In this document: positions 7,922 to 12,827 of the stretch, piece after piece | Numbering within the stretch: the stretch's first letter is position 1 | Layout of the letters: each line of letters opens with the position of its first letter | From: Dissophora ornata | Lineage: Eukaryota > Mortierellomycota > Mortierellomycetes > Mortierellales > Mortierellaceae | DNA length: 12,827 nt | Direction of reading: 5' to 3' | Assembly: GCA_025201705.1 (NCBI GenBank) | Contig: MU616632.1 | Coordinates: 1,764-14,590, forward strand | Notes under the pieces: generated by a model | The model's database searches: none | Told to the model about the DNA's origin: nothing | What the model saw: only the letters and a program-made list of their open reading frames with translations | Translations under genes and position numbers: made by a program

Positions 7922-10678
7922 ATGGGATTAAAACAGGTCAAATTCATTGACTGGTTTCAGGGCAAGTTCCCGGAGGCCGTCAAGAGCATTCCCAACCATG
8001 AAGGCTCCCAGTTCGACTCTGTCTTTATCGACCTCAACTGCATCCTGCACCCAGCCATGCGCACCGCAAAGAACGAGACCATGTTCGTCAAAAAGTTGTT
8101 TTCCATCCTCGACAAACTGCTGGCTCAGTTTATCCCAAACAGGATCTGCTACCTGTCCGTCGATGGCCCTGCTCCGGCTGCAAAGATCCTCACCCAGAAG
8201 GCCCGCCGCGCCGCCAAGGTGAGTGATGACACAAGTCAGACAAAGCCGAGCGCTCTTGTCCGTAACCTGCTCTTGCAATGGAGTCACTAACACTAAGGCT
8301 TGTCCTTTACAACAACTCAACTACCCTTCCAGAGCTCCTCCAAAAGGTCAGAGGGTATGAGCACCCTGCAGCTCACTCCAGGCTGCCCCTTCATGTCTCG
8401 CCTGGAACACTACCTGAGCTACTACTCTGTCCGCTACCTGCAGCATCGACGCCTGCTCGGAATTTCCCCCGACCTCAAGTTCGTCATCGATCACTCCAAC
8501 AATCCTGGAGAGGGCGAGGTAACCCAACACACCTCTCGATTGATATTAATTAACACCCAGGATGGACCATCTCACTCACCAATCATTTATAACATGTATT
8601 TTTTGTCGTCTACAACTTGCTGGTCATTCAGAGCAAGATCATTGAAAACATTGTGCAGCAGGCTGGCAGTATCCACGGACGACCCTGCGCTGTCCTAACC
8701 ATGGATTCCGACGCAGTTCTCCAGGCAATTGCCCTGGGAATGCCCAACATATATGTCATCCGCAAGGACTTACCCATGATACCGGCTATTGTCATCTCCA
8801 TCGACAGGTTCATGCGTACGCTGGATGGACTCTTCCCAGGAGAATCGAATCAGGCGAGGCTAGATTTTTGCGCCATGTGCTTGTTCCGAGGAAACGACTA
8901 CCTCCGAGGACTGGCAGTGGGTCTTGAGAAACTTTGGAGGGCGTACTTGTACACAAAGCTAGCCGATCCAGTGATTCAAAGGAGAGGTGCTTTGAAGTTC
9001 TTGATCGACGCGGATTCCAAGACGTTCGACCTGTTGTTTCTCAAGCAATTGATGACCAATTCCTACAGTCACATGAGTAAACTGAATTTGCCACCCGGTA
9101 TTGAACAACAACACAAGCAACAGCAGCAAACATCGACATTGCCCAATCCACCTAGCAAAGTTGGAAGCGATGATTATGAAAACGCGAGTGACATGGAGTC
9201 TGCGGATGAAAATGACATCTTGACGCGCGATGAGAGTGACAGTGATGTCGAAGGCGGCGACTCTGTCATAGAGGACGAGGACGAGGACGAGGAAAATCCG
9301 TCGGATGACAAGGCTTATTCGGTCAAGAAGTTTTTGGCAGGCATCCTCTGGAACCTTGAGATGTATTGCTCAGGGATGTGCCCTGACGTCTCCTTTTCCT
9401 ACTTGTATCGACAAAGTCCGCCTCGCAGGGCGCTACTGGAATTCGTGGATGAAATGGCTGCAACCAAGCCTTACACGACTTTGCAGCCCACTGCGACCAA
9501 AAACGTGGTGTTTGTCACAACAAGCGATAAGGAATACTTGCATCCCCTCGTGTGCGCATTGATTGTAAGTAGCTAATAATGTATCTTCAAAGAGTGGTCT
9601 TTTTTTATAACTAGCAAGTCTCTAACAACTGTATGTATATTGTTTCGCATCGCACAAACAGCTGCTACCTGCAGAGGCTGGAGGCAAGTACTTGCCCCAG
9701 TCAATCGCTGGTGTTCACACACAGATCGTGCCAAGCAATGCCAAGTACCTTACGCGAGAAGAGATGGAGACTATAGACGCCAAAGTACAGGGCCTTATCG
9801 AGATCCTCGGCTCCTCCAGCAAAGGCCGTGATACCGAGATTGCAAAGGAACTTTCAGCGCTATATCTAACGCGTCTGCCCTACATCTGGACACGCGTTCG
9901 CGTCGTAGGACCTCACGCCAAGCCTACTGCCATGCCGCTTAGTCCCAATATCATTGTCGATCAACAGAACCTTCACCAGACCAAAAGTGCGACTGTCAAT
10001 TCTGATACCACCCCTCCGCCACCCCATACGTACTTGTTCCCGGACCTGGAGCCTCAGCCTGACATCAAGTGTAGCATGGTCCGACTCCCGCCTAGTAGTG
10101 CTTCTCAAAACCAAAGCTCCAGTGCAGACGGGAACCTTCGAGTGAGGGCAGGCGTGGGGGCAGACTTTGTACAATGGGCAGCGCCCGAACGACAGGAAGC
10201 TATCACACGTGAGCTCAAATGGCCTTCCCCAAAGTGGCCATTCTTCTTCATTCGTGGCAAGGCATATAGACCTCCAGGAGGTAACAGCGCCACGGCTAGA
10301 CCTCAACACCATCAACATCCGGAGCACCATACGCAGCACCATACGCAGCACCATACGCATCCGCAGCATTATCAACATCCGCAACACCATGTACATCCGC
10401 ACCAACATCCGCACCAACAACAGCGACCGCAGCAGAGAAGGAATGTCGCACAAGGCGAACAGGGAACACTGGATTCCAAAACAGGCCATGGCAACGCAAG
10501 CAGACAACCGAATCAGAATCCTCAATCTGCGCAGGACAGCGGCTTTGGACAACAAGGGAAAAAGACAAAAAATAGTGGCGGTCGCAATAAGCGACAGCCC
10601 ACTGGCGAAAAGACAACGGGTCCAACAAGCGCGTCAACGAGCTCTCGGTTTAGTGTCTTAGATGCGGAGTCGAACTAG
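7922..10678 (+). CDS. XRN-family 5'-3' exoribonuclease, divergent and compact
   Basis: Exons 7922-8218, 8333-8518, 8632-9564 and 9662-10678 join in phase 0 (introns 114, 113 and 97 nt) to give 810 residues. XRN enzymes degrade 5'-monophosphate RNA. The acidic residues of the fold are present: Asp37 (VFIDLNCILH), Asp81 (LSVDGPAP), Glu159/Glu161 (NNPGEGE), Asp186/Asp188 (TMDSDA), Asp250 (RGNDYLRG). QKARRAAK (92-99) matches the basic segment that lines the 5'-phosphate pocket in Xrn1. Residues 318-398 form a Gln-rich then Asp/Glu-rich linker. Next comes LWNLEMYCSGMCPDVSFSY (409-427), like the second conserved region. The C-terminal third is low in complexity, with a His/Gln tract (about 685-730). 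The N-terminus begins MGLKQVKFIDWF, not the usual MGxPxFFRW, and the protein is shorter than Xrn1 and Rat1, so it is probably a third paralogue. A longer start at 7634 is possible. An AATAAA follows the stop by 26 nt. Confidence 0.88.
9226..9300 (+). other. Acidic Asp/Glu codon tract in XRN-like gene
   Basis: GA-rich codons (repeated GAC-GAG) encode an acidic run centred on EDEDEDEEN near residues 384-392. It lies in the linker between the two conserved XRN regions, where Xrn1/Rat1 relatives also vary in length. Probably disordered. Confidence 0.7.
10297..10435 (+). repeat. His/Gln codon repeat in XRN-like C-terminus
   Basis: An imperfect short tandem repeat built on CAGCACCATACG and CATCCGCA units. 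It encodes repeated His-His-Thr-Gln and His-Pro-Gln-His motifs (for example HHTQHHTQHHTHPQHYQHPQ) followed by Gln/Arg. It is in frame and uninterrupted, so it is translated, and its length is likely to vary between strains. Confidence 0.85.
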
Positions 10679-10704
10679 ATGAGTGGAGCAACTTTTTGTC
10701 GAAT

Positions 10705-10710
10705 AATAAA
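10705..10710 (+). terminator. Candidate poly(A) signal of XRN-like gene
   Basis: AATAAA 26 nt after the TAG stop, followed by a T-rich stretch of TTTTA repeats (about 10721-10742), a normal fungal 3'-end arrangement. Confidence 0.65.
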
Positions 10711-11508
10711 TGTAGACGAACTTTTTATTTTATTTTATTTTTGTGTGTCGATCTGTTTGTGCGAGGAATCCAAACTGTAATCCGATTAAACAGATTTACA
10801 TCAAAACGCATTCTACTTTTTCTGATAAAAACAAGAACCGCGGATAGAAACGCGACGCGACGCGACAAAAAGGGAGACATTGTCTCCCAGCAATTTCAGC
10901 CTTCTGCAAAGTTTCATTGGTCTCTTTTCGCGCGGGGGGTTTTTTTTCTTTCCGCCCATTTCTCTTCCACCCAGTTGCCCTCGCGACATTAATCCCTTCT
11001 ACTCCTTCTACTCCTCCGCTCCCCCATGTCCACTCCTCCTCCCCGCACTCCGATCGAGCAAACGCGAGTTGCCACCGCAATTGCCGTCATTCATTCATTA
11101 CGAGTGTCGCGTTCCGCTAACAGATTTCACTCATTCCCCAGCTTCAGGTACATGTCTAGTCTAGATATTACTTTAACAGTAGAGCACACATGTCGAGTAA
11201 GATGGGACAGATGCGTAACGATTGGTATTTGGATATGACGATCTGCAGAAAACTAATAGAATCGACGATCAAAAAATAAAAAGCTGTGTACAGTACTTGG
11301 GGATTTGATTCTCGTTGACAAGGTCGCTATTTTCTACAAAGCGTTGCCTGGTACTCATTAACACTATTCCACGCATAACAAGGCTGCTCTTCAAAACTCA
11401 CCGAGCTGCCAGTTTGCCACCAGGCTCATCAGCTGAGCATATTAGGCACTAGAATACTATCGCAGTGCTATTGGATATACCATTATCTGCACATCATGCG
11501 ATCACAAA
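10711..11508 (+). promoter_or_regulatory. Intergenic region upstream of the Asp/Asn-tail gene
   Basis: About 800 nt without a gene I can assert. It contains TTTTA repeats (10721-10742), three overlapping ACGCGA hexamers (10850-10865), a C/T-rich stretch at about 10960-11040 like the leaders of other genes here, and an ATG at 11026 that opens a 70-codon frame (MSTPPPRTPIEQTR...). That frame could be a first exon or an untranslated leader with an upstream ORF. The part from 11240 to 11440 shows nothing recognisable. Confidence 0.45.
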
Positions 11509-12242
11509 ATGGACAGCGGATTCCAGAACGCCATGCCTATCTCTGCTATGCTGCTGCCGTCGTCGCCGCTGTTCTCAACTGCTGCAGCACCGGCATTAGC
11601 TAATATGACTTCAGCCACTGCACTCGAAGCAAGAGCGATGAGGTCCGACAGATACGCTCAAGGTGAACTGCCGTTAAATCGACTGTGAGTCTTGGATGGG
11701 ATGGATACTATGCCTTTGAATTATTTAAGGAATCCAGAGGTCGCCTTAACGCGCATGCGTGGCTTCAAGCCTGTTCTTGAAAGCAATTAAATAACAGGAA
11801 GCGAATCATCGAAGACGTGGAGTTCCTAGTTCCGCAAGAGCTGGAGGGGTCTAAGAACGGCAAGAGTCGTGAATTCGCACTCAGAAATGTAATAGAAAGG
11901 TTGGATGGCGTGCGGGTGCAGCACAAGTGGAGTATCAAACCAATTAAGTACTGTCGCGAGCTGAGTGAAGGGAGGAGGATGAGTATCGGAAAGGGAAATG
12001 GCAAGGTTAAGGATAAGGTTAGGGATGATGCTGGCAGCGTTGGTGCAGGAGAGAATCTTGCTGGAGCAACCAATGACGACAACGATGATTGTGATGATGA
12101 TGATGATAATGATAATGATGATGATGATAATGATAATGATAATAATGATATTAATAATGATATTAATAATGATATTAATAATGATATTAATGATGATGAT
12201 GATGACGATGATGATAATGATGATGATAATGACATGCAATAA
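11509..12242 (+). CDS. Hypothetical protein with Asp/Asn-rich C-terminal tail
   Basis: Not recognised. Exons 11509-11684 and 11798-12242 join across a GTGAGT...AACAG intron (113 nt) to give 206 residues. The ATG has A at -3 and G at +4. The first 45 residues are Ala/Ser/Met-rich. The splice joins ELPLNRL to KRIIEDVEFL, making one continuous charged helix-like segment, which supports the model. Residues about 51-115 (to IKPIKYCREL) are the only part that looks folded. A basic stretch (GRRMSIGKGNGKVKDKVR) follows, then an Asp/Asn run with spaced Ile from about residue 152 to the end. No membrane segment, signal peptide or catalytic motif is visible. The frame is open a further 21 codons upstream to 11446, so an extra 5' exon is possible. 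It could also be a degraded or lineage-specific gene. Confidence 0.5.
12077..12233 (+). repeat. GAT/AAT trinucleotide tract with 12-nt GATATTAATAAT units
   Basis: A low-complexity stretch of GAT and AAT codons encoding Asp and Asn, with an inner block of GATATTAATAAT repeated in tandem three times and then GATATTAATGAT (about 12147-12194), which adds Ile at every fourth codon. It is in frame with the hypothetical gene. On the other strand it gives only Ile- or Ser-rich shadow frames. Confidence 0.9.
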
Positions 12243-12243
12243 A
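12238..12243 (+). terminator. AATAAA overlapping the stop codon of the Asp/Asn-tail gene
   Basis: The TAA stop lies inside an AATAAA hexamer. A second AATAAA at 12342-12347, 100 nt further on, is at a more usual distance and may be the one used. Confidence 0.4.
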
Positions 12244-12399
12244 ATCTTGTTTATTACTGTGTTTATTATGTAGCGATGGATGAGTAGGAGAGAACCGATG
12301 ACCGATGATGGTAATGGCGGTTATGATGCATCAGGTGTATGAATAAATGAAGTTTCGATATTCTCCTTGGTGTTGTTCATGTAAAAATGGTTAAAGTGG
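12244..12399. other. Gap between convergent genes
   Basis: This stretch separates the plus-strand hypothetical gene from the minus-strand LRR remnant. Apart from an AATAAA at 12342-12347 I see no feature in it. Confidence 0.4.
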
Positions 12400-12606
12400 T
12401 GTTGCCTCCGACAGTGCCAGAGCTCCTTCCTTAAAAATTAAGTTTCTTTACAAGTTCAATGTGATCAAAGTGGTGTTGGTTTTGAGTGCCTCTGAGAGTG
12501 CCAGAGCTCCTTCCTTCCCAATCGAGTTGAAGTTCAAGCGCAAAGTCGTCAGAGTGGTGTTGGTCTTGAGTGCCTCCGACAGTGCCAAAGCTCCTTCGTT
12601 CTTTCT
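12400..12606 (-). pseudogene. Decayed LRR units downstream of the stop
   Basis: Beyond the TAG the same reading frame continues with recognisable units ([19 protein letters not shown], then [19 protein letters not shown]). It meets a second stop (TAA after LITLNL) and then a unit that has lost ten bases (no CTCAAGACCA) and is out of frame. These are remnants of the LRR array, no longer translated from this frame unless the stops are read through. Confidence 0.75.
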
Positions 12607-12827
12607 CTAGTTGTTATACCAGTCCAAACTGGTCAACGTCGTGTTGGTCTTGAGTACCTCCGACAGTGCCAGAGCTCCTTCCTTCCCAATCAAGTTCCAC
12701 CTCAAGTCCAAAGTGGTCAAAGTGGTGTTGGTCTTGAGTGCCTCCGAAAGTGCCAGAGCTCCTTCATTCCCAATCGAGTTGTGCCCCAAGTTCAAAGTGG
12801 TCAAAGTGGTGTTGGTCTTGAGTGCCT
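12405..12827 (-). repeat. 84-bp tandem repeat encoding LRRs
   Basis: The plus-strand anchor GTGCCARAGCTCC starts at 12414, 12498, 12582, 12666 and 12750, exactly 84 nt apart, and the array runs off the right edge. The period equals 28 codons. Nucleotide identity between units is high, so the array probably grew by recent tandem duplication. Confidence 0.93.
12607..12827 (-). CDS. Leucine-rich-repeat (RNI-like) protein, C-terminal fragment
   Basis: The frame is open from the right edge to a TAG at 12609-12607 and encodes about 72 residues of tandem 28-residue LRRs of the ribonuclease-inhibitor type. The unit is [28 protein letters not shown]. Such units form curved binding scaffolds and are common at the C-terminus of NLR-like and stand-alone LRR proteins. 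No start is inside the window, so domain content upstream is unknown. The stop falls inside an LRR unit: where neighbours read WNLIGKEGA this one reads NN, stop, RKNEGA. The TAG therefore looks like a nonsense change in a former repeat, and the gene is either recently shortened or a pseudogene. Confidence 0.65.
   Translation of the reverse strand, partial: ALKTNTTLTTLNLGHNSIGNEGALALSEALKTNTTLTTLDLRWNLIGKEGALALSEVLKTNTTLTSLDWYNN

Noticed and set aside
8300..8698. Continuous frame through XRN intron 2
   Set aside because: It leaves the XRN frame after PGEGE; splicing out 8519-8631 restores the family sequence leading to TMDSDA.
11240..11440. Possible tRNA or small RNA
   Set aside because: No cloverleaf, B-box-like GGTTCRANNCC or terminal T run could be found by eye.
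11826..12239. Ile-rich and Ser-rich minus-strand frames over the GAT tract
   Set aside because: They are shadows of the trinucleotide repeat; the plus-strand frame has spliced coding sequence upstream and a sensible stop.
12405..12827. Regular 84-bp repeats as a CRISPR array
   Set aside because: Units are contiguous, have no unique spacers, and translate into 28-residue LRRs.

Overview
The window is eukaryotic nuclear DNA, most likely from an early-diverging filamentous fungus of the Mortierellomycotina or a near relative. The signs are dense genes split by many short GT-AG introns (about 70-135 nt), C/T-rich leaders before start codons, AATAAA signals soon after stops, many short microsatellites and A/T homopolymers, and at the right edge an array of 28-residue leucine-rich repeats of a kind I associate with Mortierella-type genomes. 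The assignment is inference from these features; no marker gene is present.

Layout, left to right. Positions 73-4333 (minus) hold the first 12 exons of TRS120/TRAPPC9, the large subunit of the TRAPPII tethering complex; its 3' end lies beyond the left edge. After a 0.5 kb gap, positions 4843-5920 (minus) encode the Golgi Qb-SNARE Gos1/GS28 in three exons. Positions 6173-7153 (minus) encode an intronless class I SAM-dependent methyltransferase of bacterial-looking type. A 0.77 kb divergent promoter region separates it from a four-exon gene at 7922-10678 (plus) for an unusual XRN-family 5'-3' exoribonuclease that keeps the acidic catalytic residues but is compact and diverged. An 0.83 kb gap follows. 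Positions 11509-12242 (plus) hold a probable two-exon gene for a protein I do not recognise, with a long Asp/Asn tail. From about 12400 to the right edge (minus) runs the 3' end of an LRR gene whose last units carry nonsense codons and a small deletion.

The genes do not form one pathway. TRS120 and GOS1 both serve Golgi traffic and lie in the same direction, which may be chance. The XRN-like protein would act in RNA turnover. No classical mobile element, rRNA, tRNA or CRISPR array was seen. The most useful leads are the divergent XRN paralogue (with a possible Arg-rich N-terminal extension), the unrecognised Asp/Asn-tailed gene, the decaying LRR array and the bacterial-like methyltransferase. 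All exon borders were set by eye from splice motifs and reading-frame continuity.
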